Positions 1 to 11,119 of a stretch of 64,000 nt of DNA are shown in pieces. Origin of the DNA: Rhabdophis nuchalis (Eukaryota; Chordata; Lepidosauria; Squamata; Natricidae); the NCBI GenBank assembly GCA_039707465.1, contig CM077646.1, positions 77,586,715 to 77,650,714 on the forward strand. The letters are read 5' to 3'. A program made the position numbers and the translations under genes. Under the pieces are notes generated by a model, which saw only the letters and a program-made list of their open reading frames with translations, ran no database searches and was not told the origin of the DNA. Position 1 is the stretch's first letter. Every line of letters begins with the position of its first letter.

Positions 1-334
1 AGAGAGTGATCTCTGAGTCTTCTGGTTGAGTTCTGGCAATGGTGTATGCCTCCTGCCAGAGCAGGTAGTCCTGCCAATGCTTAAACAGTAGCTTTCCCCC
101 TTCTCAAGACACCATTGTTAGAACCCATTATTTTGGACAGTTTTTGTTCTGTCTCAAATCTTTCTTTTGTAATGAAGGTTGCTGCAAAGATGGTTTTGCT
201 GTAGCTTCAGAGGCTGAAACAGCACTTCTTAATCTCTCAGCAGTTTTAAAAACAACTGATCATATTTTTTGTAACATATTTGTAGATTAAGATTTGAATG
301 CATAGTGTTTTGCTGGTTCTAATGATAATGCTAG
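1..334. other. No feature recognised
   Basis: AT-rich unique-looking DNA at the window edge; no coding or repeat similarity recognised. Confidence 0.5.
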
Positions 335-400
335 ATACCATACCATACCATACCAATCCAAATCCAATCCAAATCCAATCCAAATCCAATTCAATACTAT
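335..400. repeat. Compound microsatellite (ATACC)n then (ATCCAA)n
   Basis: About four ATACC units grade into alternating AATCC/AAATCC units. The change of motif suggests slippage on an ATACC seed followed by base substitution. Confidence 0.85.
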
Positions 401-599
401 ACGCTATTGGCTTCTTTCCTATTTTCTGGCCTCTTTCATCCCTGTAGGATAGAATTCAACCTTTTTTTTGTAGAGGTTGTAAAAGTTCATCAAAACTTTT
501 ATAATTAAAATAAAAATAAAAACCAGATAATCCCTCTGGTCCAGGTACGTTTCCTGTTTTAATCTTTTTTTTTAATGTCAGAAAGTTTCCTTATTGTTA

Positions 600-1560
600 T
601 ATGATCATTCATATTTTTTTCTCTGTTCCTCTTAAAACCTTGGAAAATTTTGTTTGGCCATATTACCAGTTAATAGTTAACATCTCCTTATAATTTCAGT
701 GCCTTTTTTTCATAATTTATATAGCCGCCACTTTCTTAGTTTGTTTGCAAATTCACCTTTTTTGTTTTAGATAATTCATTTTTCTTTTATTTCTCTTACT
801 GTTAACTTAGATAACTTGTATTATAATAACTTAATCTGTTGAGAAATATGGATCTTCTCCAGGGATTTCTTTAATTCTTTTTTCATTCATGCTGTAGAAA
901 ATAAAGTCTAATAGATACTTTATTTCTATCCCAAACCATTTGTAAATCAATGCCTTCACCTAAATTATATTCAATACTCTTTACATTTCTTTTTACAATC
1001 CTCCACTATTGTATTTTTGAAACAACATTTTGTTTTGTCTCCATCTAAAACAACTAGCTTTTCTTTTTAAACCAAACTCACAGGATTATAATCCGAAAAA
1101 GTATTTGTTACTATTTTTATTTTAGAAATCTTAGTAGCCAAGTTCTTTAAAATCCAAATCATATCTATTCTTGGAAAGGATCTGTGTCTTTCTCCAAAAT
1201 AAATATACTCTCTTGAATTGCCATTTTTCTGCCTCCATATATCAACCAGCGTCCATTGTCCAACAATCAAAAATAACATTTAGTAATTTACCCTGAATGA
1301 CTTTAATGTGTTTTTTCTCAGAAGTTCTATTCAGTTGTGGAGATATTCCTCCATTTCAATCCCCCCATCAAACAACAATTTTCATAGAAAACAATAGCTC
1401 ATTTATAGAACAATGCTTTATGCTCATTTGAGAAGTAAATTCTCAGTACCAAAGTCTTATTGCCATGCAAATTAACTTGCACCCCATTCTGGTACAAAAC
1501 TACCACAGAAGTACAAAGTCTGGTTTTAAAGGGGGATTAGCATACAAAACAACTCTCTCT
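600..1560 (-). mobile_element. L1-type LINE, ORF2 endonuclease fragment
   Basis: Minus-strand translation gives, in order, an AP-endonuclease segment with a CLMG... stretch near 1370, then VDIWRQKN...REYIYFGERHRSFPRIDMIWI, then the C-terminal box FSDYNPVSLV near 1070-1100. After this comes a linker resembling L1 (WRLNK, later LQMVWDRNKVSIR). Frameshifts and stops break it, and both the 5' part and the reverse transcriptase are absent. IDMIWI and SDYNPV match the substrate and catalytic motifs of L1 endonucleases, so this is an old truncated copy. Confidence 0.85.
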
Positions 1561-1796
1561 TTTCTTTCTTTTTTTTTTTTGTTCCTGTTGAAAAGTTCTT
1601 CACTCAAATTTTTATAAATCATGTTCCTTTCTTTTCCAATATATGTCTCTTGTAGGCAAATTGTACCTTTTTAAAAAATTTGAGACTTTCTAATTTAAGA
1701 AATTGGATACTAAAGGAAAATTTAAGACAAACAAGGAAAAAGGGGGGAAAGAGGTTTGTTTGTTTTTTACCTTTGCTTCCTAAATGCAGTAAGGCC

Positions 1797-1822
1797 TTTG
1801 CTTGCTTGCTTGCTTGTTTGTT
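1797..1822. repeat. (TTGC)n microsatellite
   Basis: About five to six GCTT/TTGC units just outside the 5' TSD of the MITE at 1839. Confidence 0.8.
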
Positions 1823-1838
1823 AAATTTCCATACCCAC

Positions 1839-2227
1839 CAGTGGTGGGTTTCAAATTTTTAGAACCTACTCTGTAGGTGTGGCCTATTTTGTGGGCGTGG
1901 CTTGACAGTCATGTGACAGGGTGGGAGTGGCCACCTTTTAAAATGTGGTGAAACTCATTTAACAAAGCTCTTGCTTAGCAACCAAAATTTTGGACTCAAT
2001 TGTGATGATAAATTCTTTCCTTCCTTCCTTCCTTCCTTCCTTCCTTCCTTCCTTCCTTCCTTCCTTCCTTCCCTTTCCTTTCCTTCCTTTCTTTTCCTTT
2101 CCTTCCCGTTGGGTCACTGGCAGCAGCGGGCCAGATTTACTTCCAGGTACGCCGGTGGAACCTACATTTCTAAATTTCACCAACCGGCTCTCGCGAGTAG
2201 GTGCGAGCCTGCAGAAGCCCACCACTG
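1839..2227. mobile_element. hAT-type MITE (CAGTGGTGGG family) with 8-bp TSD
   Basis: It begins CAGTGGTGGGTTTC and ends with the inverted GCCCACCACTG. It is flanked by the exact 8-bp duplication ATACCCAC (1831-1838 and 2228-2235). TIRs starting CAG and 8-bp TSDs are the hAT signature. It has no transposase frame; the interior holds a TTCC microsatellite. Relatives are at 19682, 33890 and 38646. Confidence 0.92.
2016..2107. repeat. (TTCC)n microsatellite inside a MITE
   Basis: Pure TTCC from about 2016 to 2072, then imperfect CCTTT/TTTCC to 2107. It makes short Ser/Phe/Pro and Lys/Glu/Gly frames on the two strands that are not genes. Confidence 0.95.
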
Positions 2228-2287
2228 ATACCCACCCATCTCACCTAAATGACTTTGGGCAGTTTAAAAACAATGATCAGTTTAGAA

Positions 2288-2398
2288 CAGGGGTTCCCAA
2301 ACTTGGCAACTTGAAGACTTGTGGACTTCAGAACTGGCTGGAGAATTCTGGGAGTTGAAGTCCACAAGTCTTCAAGTTGCCAAGTTTGGGAACCTCTG
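2288..2398. mobile_element. Fully palindromic hAT MITE (111 bp) with 8-bp TSD
   Basis: Starts CAGGGGTTCCCAAACTT and ends AAGTTTGGGAACCTCTG. The arms extend inwards through GGCAACTTGAAGACTTGTGG and its complement, leaving a loop of about 30 bases. The TSD GTTTAGAA is exact (2280-2287 and 2399-2406). If transcribed, the RNA would fold into a long hairpin. Shorter relatives are at 14359 and 50890. Confidence 0.93.
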
Positions 2399-2458
2399 GT
2401 TTAGAACATGATAGAGTGGAATGTATTTAGTCTAATAAATATTCCAGAAGTCTTGATT

Positions 2459-2680
2459 ACAAGTAGTCCTTGATTTATGATCACAACTGGGATCAGGATT
2501 TCCATTGCTAAGCAAAGCAGTTGTAAAGTGAGTTGTGCTCCATGCTGATCCTCATGCTCAAATGCTGGTCATGTGACTGTGGATTGTAAATTCAAGGACT
2601 GATAGTAAGTCATTTTCTTTGGTGCCATTGTAACTTTGAATGGTCACTAAATGATTGCTTGTAATTGAGGACTACCTATA
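2459..2680. mobile_element. MITE of the 'AGGTAGTCCTTGACTTACGACC' group
   Basis: Inverted ends CAAGTAGTCCTTGATTTATGA and, from the other side, TATAGGTAGTCCTCAAT. Apparent TA dinucleotides flank it, which suggests a Tc1/mariner or pogo-like family; that class assignment is inference. Non-autonomous. Other copies lie at 19239, 28604 and 35021. Confidence 0.7.
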
Positions 2681-2754
2681 TTTTTCAAAGGAACAATGAA
2701 CAAGAAGCAAGAGTAATAATTGGAAAAAGTATCTAATAATTAATACTGGAATAG

Positions 2755-3440
2755 CAGTAGTTCAGAATAGGAGATCAGTGTTGAACAAGGAAGCATACTG
2801 TCACCACATTTTCTATATATTTATATGTAGTATAAAAATGTCAAGAACTGAAGAGACGACAGCTGGAATCAAAATGAGAGGAATGAATGTTTATAATTTC
2901 AAATATGCAGATAATACCACTTTTGTCAGCCAAAAGTATAGGCAACAGTTCATGATTAAAATAAAAGTGAAAAATCCAGATTAATGTTACATATCAAGAA
3001 AACAAAGATACCATTAATAAACATGTTCATTGAATTTACAGTAGATGGCAAAGAACTGAAGGTAGCATTGTAGACAGTTTTATTTTCTTAGATAAAAATG
3101 AGCAATGTGCTGGAGTAGTTAAGAAGAAATTAATCTTTAGGAGGAAGGGAATAACAAACTGTGAAGAATATTGCTATGACAACAAAGATCAGAATAGTGA
3201 AATGCTTTAATGTACAAGCTGAAAGCTGAACATTGATTAAGAGTGAAAGAAAGAAGATAGATACCCATGAATTATGGAGATGGTTCCTAAGAACACCATG
3301 GACTGCAAGAAAAACCAATCCATTGGTCTTGGATGAAATAAAGACAGACTGCTCCCTCAAGGCAATGATCAGCAAGCAGATTCTAACATACTTTTAGGAC
3401 ATGAAAGGCAAGCAAATAATGGCCTGGAAAAGATTATTAT
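2755..3440 (+). mobile_element. Bov-B (RTE) LINE fragment, reverse transcriptase C-terminal part
   Basis: Plus-strand translation shows the RTE/Bov-B order of motifs. AGIKMRGMNVYNFKYADNTT, in which the catalytic YADD has become YADN, is followed by TVDGKELK, KIRIVKCFN, HELWRWFLRTPWTARKTNP and DEIKTDCSLK. Stops and frameshifts show it is dead. Bov-B is abundant in squamates and known for horizontal transfer between vertebrates. Confidence 0.9.
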
Positions 3441-5594
3441 AATTAGCAAGACTGAGGGAAGAAAAACAAGGCAAAGACAATGGCAAGGTAGGTAGTTGAA
3501 TTTTAAAAAAAAAAATCAGTGTTGTTCTTGGAAAGCTACAATTTTTTATTAAAAATAAGTCAAGATGCTGAGAATTGTCCATGTAATCATCAGGAATCAG
3601 GTTCAGCACAATGACATCTAGTAATCTTTGCTTCTAAAACTAGTTAACCTGCCTAAATGCTAAATAAAGTCAAAAGGCAAGATATAAATTAAATGAATGT
3701 AATACAGTAAATAGCACTAGGCTTTCTTCTAAATTAAGACAGAATGCCTCATGACAACAATGCAATGTCATTTCCAAAGGTTCGCTTAGAGATACAGTTA
3801 CACATGACTATGCAATTGTCAAACAGAGGGTATGAACAACTTGGACTGATAGACTTTGGAGGAACAAATGTTTTTTTACAAAATCATAAATTTTATATTT
3901 GATACCCCATCCTTTTGCTAAAATACATCTGGGCCATAAAAGTCTATCTTCAGTTTAAATTACCATTCTAGAATCTGGGTTTTATTAAATAAGACTAGGA
4001 AAGACAATATCTGAGTATGACAAAGAAGCATATACCCACCTTTTTTTTCTTGAGAGAACAGGATGTGAGATATCTCCAAACTTAATTGCCTACAAATTGA
4101 GTTTGTAAGACCCACATTTCAATTTCTTATTCTACACAAATTCAATGTTATTCAAAAAATATACAATAAGAATAATACTTTATTCTGAAGCGGTATGAAC
4201 ATATCTGAGTCAGCTCTTCTTCTGATAGTCAGAAACATTATACAGAGCAGCCAGCTGTGGAGAGAGTACCCAAGTGAAAGCTCTTTGATTGACTTCAGGT
4301 TTCTAATTCAAATCTTTTATTATGGATATGAGATTCTCAAGTCAGAGAAACTAGAGTTGGATTAAAGTAAAAACTTCACTTTCTAACATTCTTATTCAGA
4401 TTAAATGTAAGACTAAATGACTTTCAGTTCAAATCTAGACCACACAATAACCAAGTTCTGTGCTATAAGAACTTAATTCTCTTTTTCCCAGTGACATTAA
4501 AGTAGATATCTTCCATCTTCCAAAATACTGTATTTAGCCAGTGAAGCTTATCTATTATTGATTTCTTAACTGACCACCCCAATAAGTACAAAAAAAATTG
4601 TTAAAGGATAGGGTTTTTTTCCTGGTCAAAATCCTTACCAAAACTGTGCCAGTCATTTTCTTCTTACCTTTCACTGATATTTACTTTTTCTGTGTCACCA
4701 ATCTCACATGAGTGACTTCAAATCTGATGCAGCTTTCCTATTATGGGTTCATAAAGTTAGTTTCTTAGTATATTAGATATACCACTTTAAATTATATGTC
4801 CTGAAGCAGGCAGATAACATGAGGCACAGCAGACAGACATTAAAGCATCTGTGAGGAAAGATTGCATGAAGGTAAAAGCACTGAAACAACTGTGACCATG
4901 TACCATATTTATCATCCATGTGCCTGTAATATCTTTTGAAGTAGTAAATCAATACCATGGTTGTATTTTAGGAATAATACAGTTCCTTACAGAGACAGAG
5001 GATTTTAAGGTGGTTCATCCATTACAGAAGGACAGGATTTTTATTGAGGTGGCATTTAAAATGTAGAACTCCATCTAGGACTGGCCTATTCTGTGTTTGT
5101 GTCAAATTCTAAGCATCACATTTCAGGAAAGACACTAACCAACTGGAGTATGTCCAAAGTCATGAACCCAAAAACAGGAGGAATGATTGAAGTCATTGGG
5201 TATATTTAATATGAAAGAGAGAATATGTGAATTTGATTCTCAATTTTTCAGAATCTAAAGGACTGTCAAAATATTTTACTGGGGTTCCAGAAGACCACAT
5301 AAGTCTTCTGGTATAAATAATTTATAAATAAATAATTTATAAATATTTATTTATTTTTTCTGGTATGACTTGAGAAGCAATGGGTTTGTATTACAAGGAA
5401 GCAGATTTCAATTAGACATCAATAACAACATCAATAATAAGACAGATTATCTTTTTAATAGCTTTTTGTATTTTCCAGTAATAAACATACATAATTTGTG
5501 GACCCATTGACTGGGTCAAATATTTTTTGGACAACATTAACAATAATAATGCAAATAGTATGTGAAATTCTTATCTTCCAACTTCAACAATATT
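3441..5594. other. No gene or repeat recognised
   Basis: AT-rich intronic DNA. The only structure seen is a low-complexity TTTATAAATAA stretch around 5318-5356. Confidence 0.5.
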
Positions 5595-6347
5595 TATCTA
5601 TATTAAATTCAATGGTGAAAAGAGTAAGGTTCTACATTTAGGCAAGAAAAACCAAATGCACAGGTACAGTATAGATGGTACCTTGCTCAACAATAGTAAC
5701 TGTGAGAGGGATCTTGCAGTCATACTGGGCAACCATTTAAATATGAGTCAGCAGTGTGCAGTAGCTGCCAAAAAAGCCAACACAGTTCTAGGCTGCATAA
5801 ATAAGAGGGATAGAATCAAGATCACATGAAGTGTTAATACCTCTTTATAATGCCTTGGTAAGGCCACACTTGGAATACTGCATTCAGTTTTGGTCGCCAT
5901 GATGTAGAAAAGATGTGGAGACTCTAGAAAGAGTGCAGAGAAAGTAACAAAGATGATTAGGGGACTGGAGGCTAAAACATATGAAGAACGGTTGCAGGAA
6001 CTGGGTATGTCTAGTTTAATGAAAAGAAGGACTAGGGGAGACATGATAGCAGTATTCCAATATCTCAGGGGTTGCCACAAAGAAGAGGGAGTCAAACTAT
6101 TCTCCAAGGCACCTGAGGGTAGAACAAGAAGCAATGGGTAGAAACTAATCAATGGAGGAGAAATTTCCTGACAGTTAGAACAATTAATCAGTGGAACTGC
6201 TTGCCTCCAGAAGTTGTGAATGCCCCAACACTGGAAGTCTTTAAGAAGATGTTGGATAGCCATTTGTCTGAAGTGGTATAGGGTTTCCTGCCTAGGCAAG
6301 GGGTTGAACTAGAAGACCTCCAAGGTCCCTTCCAACTCTGGTATTCT
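5595..6347 (+). mobile_element. CR1 LINE 3' fragment
   Basis: Plus-strand frames carry the CR1 RT C-terminal signature: KVLHLGKKNQMH, NMSQQCAVAAKKANTVLGCI, YEERLQELGMSSLMKRRTRG, AVFQYLRGCHKEEGVKLF and APEGRTRSNG. The characteristic 3' end, GACCTCCAAGGTCCCTTCCA, comes next. It is 5' truncated and degenerate, and ends in the ATTGC microsatellite. Confidence 0.95.
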
Positions 6348-6386
6348 ATTGCATTGCATTGCATTGCATTGCATTGCATTGCATTG
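6348..6386. repeat. (ATTGC)n tail of the CR1 copy
   Basis: About eight ATTGC units directly after the CR1 3' end, the position of the short tandem tail copied by the element. This is expansion of a LINE-seeded microsatellite. Confidence 0.9.
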
Positions 6387-7283
6387 TCTCATATTTCTTT
6401 TACATTTCCCCATTAATTCATTTAAACATAAATAACATTTTTGTGCCCTATATTTGTTATCCCTTCCTAGATATTGTCCTTCAATATTATGAAAATCACT
6501 CATTATTCCACCATAGCTTCAGTGTTCCAAATGTGTGGGATTACTAATAACACCAATTATTAACAATATTCAATCCATCATGGGAGTAAAATATATTTTA
6601 ACACTCTATTAATATTAATAATACAATTATATTACCTAATCTTAGATTACCATCTACTAATCTGCATTTAGACAGATTAGACAGACTATTTTGAATGGTG
6701 GTGGATTCGCCTTCACTAAATAGAAACCAGATAGCAAGTTGGATCTTGCAGTAATTTCCAGCAATGAGTAGGCATTCGATAACCTCAAAAATCCCTTTTA
6801 GCCTTTCCTGATCCTGTGCAAGTGGATTAAGTATGGTAATCTACTTTCAATGGTACCTAAGAGGGATAGTTGGGAGGATAAAGACTTAACCCCACTTGGA
6901 TAAATCTGAATTGATCTTCATGATATCACCAAAAATTCATCACAGTGGTAGATAAATGAGTGTTTGTGATGAAGTGTGGAGCTGGATGGGACCAAGAAGG
7001 TGTGTCAGCAGTAAGATCATGGTTTCCCAGGAAGGTGGCAACACATTTGCAAGACAAAGGTGGCAAGACAAAGAACTGTGCAGTCCTGAACTGGATGCAG
7101 TGGGAAGGAACGGGTTCACGGTAGCCACACACTTGAATCTTCCAGGGTATATCTATTAGGTAAAAAGGTTATAGCTTTAGTGTGGCAAGAATCTGTCTAT
7201 TACAGACAAGCAAATAAAGAACTGGATCTTTTCAATTTGATTTACTGTGTCTCCTTTGGGCTCAGACCTGATAAGTGTTAGAG
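6387..7283. other. No element firmly recognised
   Basis: Contains AATAAAGAAC near 7215 followed by a T- and C-rich stretch, faintly like an LTR polyadenylation region, but no LTR ends, primer site or gag/pol sequence were found. Confidence 0.45.
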
Positions 7284-7410
7284 TAGGAATGTCAAACACG
7301 CAGACTGCAGGTCGGATGCATCATGCGCTGGCCCACCCCTGGTTTAGCGCAGGGAGGGAAAGTCACTATATATCACCTTATGACATGACGCCATGGGTTT
7401 GACATGCCTG
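7284..7410. mobile_element. hAT-type MITE (GGGGTGTCAAAC family), diverged
   Basis: Same family as the intact copy at 25169. It shares TGTCAAACAC at one end, CGGATGCATCATGCGCTGGCCCA and GGTTTAGC inside, and GGTTTGACATGCCTG at the other end. Weak 8-bp TSD (TGTTAGAG / TGTTAAAA). Confidence 0.8.
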
Positions 7411-8513
7411 TGTTAAAAGTATTAACTTAGCTAAAGTTTCAACGATGTCAAAACTCAGTTTGTCATTGATTTAATCTCCGGGAAACCCATTTAGCCCTTC
7501 TATATGAATTTTGAACTGTATTTTGAAAACACTTTTTATTTCAGATGGCTGTGTTATAACTTGTTTATGGAACGAAATGTGGAAGTTTATACAAATTTTA
7601 ATTTATTTCATATATTACTTCTCTAGAACACTGGATCTACAAAATGTCCTATGTTTAAATGTGTTGGATTCATCTACTGTGTAATCAAAATAGATGTTTC
7701 TGAATTTTAGAGAATACTCTGTTAGTATTCTCTAGCAAACATTAACAAAACAAATGAAAGAGCACTATATGCTTTTTTAGTGGAACCTGGCCAGAAACTC
7801 CCATTAGGCTACTAAATCAAAGAGAAGAGATACCAAGAGATTAACAACAAATATTTGAATGAGGAGCCAGTAGAACCAGATAGCACAAATATTTTTACCC
7901 AGTCCCATTTTCATTTTCCTATTTAACCTACATGCCTAATTAAATTCCTATGCAATTTTTTAAGACTTTAATAATGAAGCAGCATTTATAATGCTCTGAT
8001 GTTTCTAACAATTGCAGCTCTCTTGTGAAATTGCAGCTCTAACATGAAACAGTATTCCAAAATATTCACACAAGTCAACAAAGATGCAAGCCTGCTCTCT
8101 TTGAGTGTTTTACTTATGCTGCCATCCTGTGACCATAATTAGAAAATACACAGTTAATACCCTAATGACATACCCCAAGCCTCAACAATTATTACTATAC
8201 TGTACTCTTGCTTCTCAACTCATTACTGTCCTAGGGTCTTATCATTTATGGAGTATGATTTGCAATGCTGATTACAAACCAGTCCTGTATAGTAGACGTG
8301 CATGTAAAATATACCCAGTAGAGGGAGGGGGGGAGCTGTTCTACCTCCCATATATTTGCAAAGATGCTTGGCCTGAAGGAGAGTTCCAAGGCTGAAAACA
8401 TCCAGGCTCCTTCTTAACTCCTGTGGAGGCTACTGCACTGCAGTAATAAAATTCCTGCTTGTTTACTAAATTATGCATCATACCTTTAGGTCTAATTCTT
8501 CACTTCCTATGTT
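7411..8513. other. No gene or repeat recognised
   Basis: AT-rich. A GC-richer part at 8290-8460 ending in AATAAAATTCC could be a decayed LTR or LINE tail, but I cannot assign it. Confidence 0.45.
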
Positions 8514-8537
8514 GAACTGAACTGAACTGAACTGAAA
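8514..8537. repeat. (AACTG)n microsatellite
   Basis: About four to five GAACT units. Confidence 0.85.
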
Positions 8538-8539
8538 CA

Positions 8540-9235
8540 CTGGCAGCAAAGCAGCCATACGAAAAACTGACTTCCAAGCTGAAAGAGAAGTGGCTTGGCA
8601 AAGGCTGGTTTCAAACCCAGCCATCCTTGGTGATTGCCCACCCCCCATCCATGGAATCAAGGGAACCAAGAGAACGGAAAACATTTCCCAGAAGCTTAAG
8701 TTATTCTAAGCATAGATCTGATCTGGAAGCTGCGCAAGAAAGGAGGATTTCAGGATTCAATAAATTCCATTTTCATCTCAATTCTATCACAGAAAATGTT
8801 ATTTTCAGGACCATCACACGCTATCAGTGACAGACATGTAGATGGCAGTAGTTACAAATCTTTTCAACTTTCCACTAGCTTAGCAACTGGGGCTTAATAA
8901 GTGGTTGGGAATCTAGAGGAAGCTTTCTGGTTCCAGTCTAAATGGGGAGACATCTCAACTTCACCCCATTCCCATCAAAATTAGCCAATTGAACTATTCA
9001 TGAGAAATATACAAACATAGAGGCATTCAAACAATTCTGAACCCAAAATAATATATATTTTTAATCCAGTATCAGGAGAGAAAAAACAAGAACATATCCC
9101 AAATGTAGACTTTTCAACAGTTTTTCTAGAAAGTCTAGCTCCAGAAAAGTGTCAGTATAACTATATTCAAAAGCAGCTTTACTCAGCTGTTATAACAATT
9201 ATAAAGATTATAACTGAAATATAGTCATAAATAAT
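8540..9235. other. No gene or repeat recognised
   Basis: Nothing identifiable; the last part is AT-rich and supplies the target site of the SINE at 9248. Confidence 0.5.
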
Positions 9236-9247
9236 TTTATAATTATA

Positions 9248-9598
9248 CAAAAAAAGGTTCCCCTCGCACATATGGGCTAGTCGTTTCCACCCCTAGGGAG
9301 CAGTGCTCATCTCCGTTTCAAAGCCAAAGAGCCAGCGCTGTCCAAAGATGTCTTCGTGACCATGTGGCCAGCATGACTAAATGTTGAAGATGCACAGAAT
9401 GCTGTTACCTTTCCACCAAAGGTGGTTCAAATTTTTCTACTTGAATTTTTATGTGCTTTTGAACTGCTCGGTTGGCAGAAGCTGGGACAAGTAACGGGAG
9501 CTCACTCTTTTTATGCGGCACTAGGGATTCGAACCACATAACCGCTGACCTTCTGATTGACAAGCTCGACGTTTTAGCGACTGAGGCACCATGTCCCA
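9248..9598 (-). mobile_element. tRNA-derived squamate SINE, full length, with 12-bp TSD
   Basis: On the minus strand it starts GGGACATGGTGCCTCAGTCG (A box region), has a B box GGTTCGAATCCC, a conserved body (TTCTGCCAACC, GGAAAGGTAACAGCATTC, CATGCTGGCCACATGG) and ends AGGGGAACCTTTTTTTG. The exact TSD TTTATAATTATA flanks it (9236-9247 and 9599-9610), showing LINE-mediated insertion. Its Pol III boxes are diverged. Confidence 0.93.
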
Positions 9599-9610
9599 TT
9601 TATAATTATA

Positions 9611-10074
9611 ATTAAATGCTAATAAAGCATTTAAGAGCTCTTTTCTCAATGAAAATCAACCCTCACAATAGCACCATAGAAAGAAACACCATGGGGGCAA
9701 ATAAACTTGTCCTCTTATGGTTTCTGACACATGGAAAAACCCCATATTATAATCCTCTTTAAACCATATAATCTGCTTCAATCATCATCTCAGTTGGATC
9801 TTCCCCCCCTACTGACAATGGTCAATGCTCCCATTTTTTTCTATTCCTCATCCTCAATCAGACACTTACCATAAGGCATAAGCCAATATGAGACCAGGGA
9901 AAAAAAACCCAAACTAGCCGTCTGACAAGAAAATGTGTCCAAACTGAGAGAACAGCTTACAAAGAGGCAGCAACCAAGTACAATGCATATATACCATGCA
10001 AAGAGGAAGCTCTAATTTATTCTCCATGTAGAAATTCACTGAATCTCAATCTAACTATATCTTTAGAAGAAAAG
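9611..10074. other. No gene or repeat recognised
   Basis: Nothing identifiable beyond short A runs. Confidence 0.5.
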
Positions 10075-10160
10075 TATGTATTTATTTAAATTCTGAGACC
10101 ACCCCATTCAATACCTTTGGATGGCTTACAAATAAAAACAGGAAAAAATATTTATAAAAA
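10075..10160 (-). mobile_element. LINE 3'-end remnant (L2 group)
   Basis: TATTTATTTAAATTCTGAGACCACCCC...GGATGGCTTACAAATAAAA resembles the inverted 3' UTR end of the L2-group copies at 12921 and 38916 (GCCGCCC/ACCACCC box then a TTTATT tail). Confidence 0.5.
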
Positions 10161-11119
10161 CCACATTAGACAAATCACTATGTATTTTTGGTACAGTTTG
10201 CACTAGGCCAAGCTACTTTACATAGGTTTCAAAATACAAATAGTAGCATTGAAAGGAAACACTTGTGTGTTTTGTATATGATGCCCTGGTAGTGATGCAA
10301 AAGAATCCAGAAAATATGTTATCTCAATAGAATCTTCATCCTCTGCCTTTCAGCTTCTTAACAATTGGAAAAAAAATGATAAATCGGTAAGTAGTGCTGC
10401 TTCTTCCTCAGTACCTGGGCAAGTTCTCCCTCTGAGCTCCAAAGGATACAGGCATGATGGCATTTTAATCAATCTTCCATTTATTGCATGATCAGGGTGG
10501 TCCAGGCAAGCTGGCCTCATTGAGCCCATCTTGACTGACAAAGCCAGAATCAACATTAACCTTAATAGCCTAATATCAGATGCCACTTTTCAAAGAATGT
10601 ATAACGATAGCTATGCATTTGCATCTTTATGTAATATATGAGGATCCAATCCTAATTCCTGTAGTCCAGCTGCACAAACCAATGAGCTGTTAACCATATG
10701 GTTCCAGAGTGAATGTTTTTTACTCTCTGACTGCAGAACATGGCAAAGCAAAGAATATTCTTTCCAATAATCTGTCAAAGTGAATGGGATAAAAAAATCT
10801 TATCGATGCAAACAGATTTGCCCATGTAAGAAATGAAAGCTTAAAGGATCCAGCCAGATGCAATACGGAGAAACAAATGGCAGAAAAATTAATTGGACAA
10901 GTGTTTTCTGCATATGCAGAAACATTTTTCAAAGGACCACCATTTCAAATGCGCATAGGAATTGGGTCAAATTAAACTAAAACATATTACTCAGCTGATG
11001 GTAACTGTGAGCACCTGAGTTGAATATACAGTTCTTATTTGACTGCTCCTAGAAGATAACATTCAAGCAGATGAAAGATTTTATTTTTACATTATCGATG
11101 TACAGAACACAAATCTTTG
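10161..11119. other. No gene or repeat recognised
   Basis: The minus-strand open frames at 10350-10586 and 10720-10932 show no family resemblance, flanking splice signals or codon bias and look like chance. Confidence 0.5.

Noticed and set aside
1959..2358. Short frames with repeated Leu-Pro-Ser-Phe or Gly-Arg-Lys-Glu
   Set aside because: Translations of the TTCC microsatellite inside a MITE.
6700..7275. Solo LTR of a gypsy or ERV element
   Set aside because: Only an AATAAA and a T/C-rich stretch; no TG...CA ends, TSD, primer-binding site or internal domain found.
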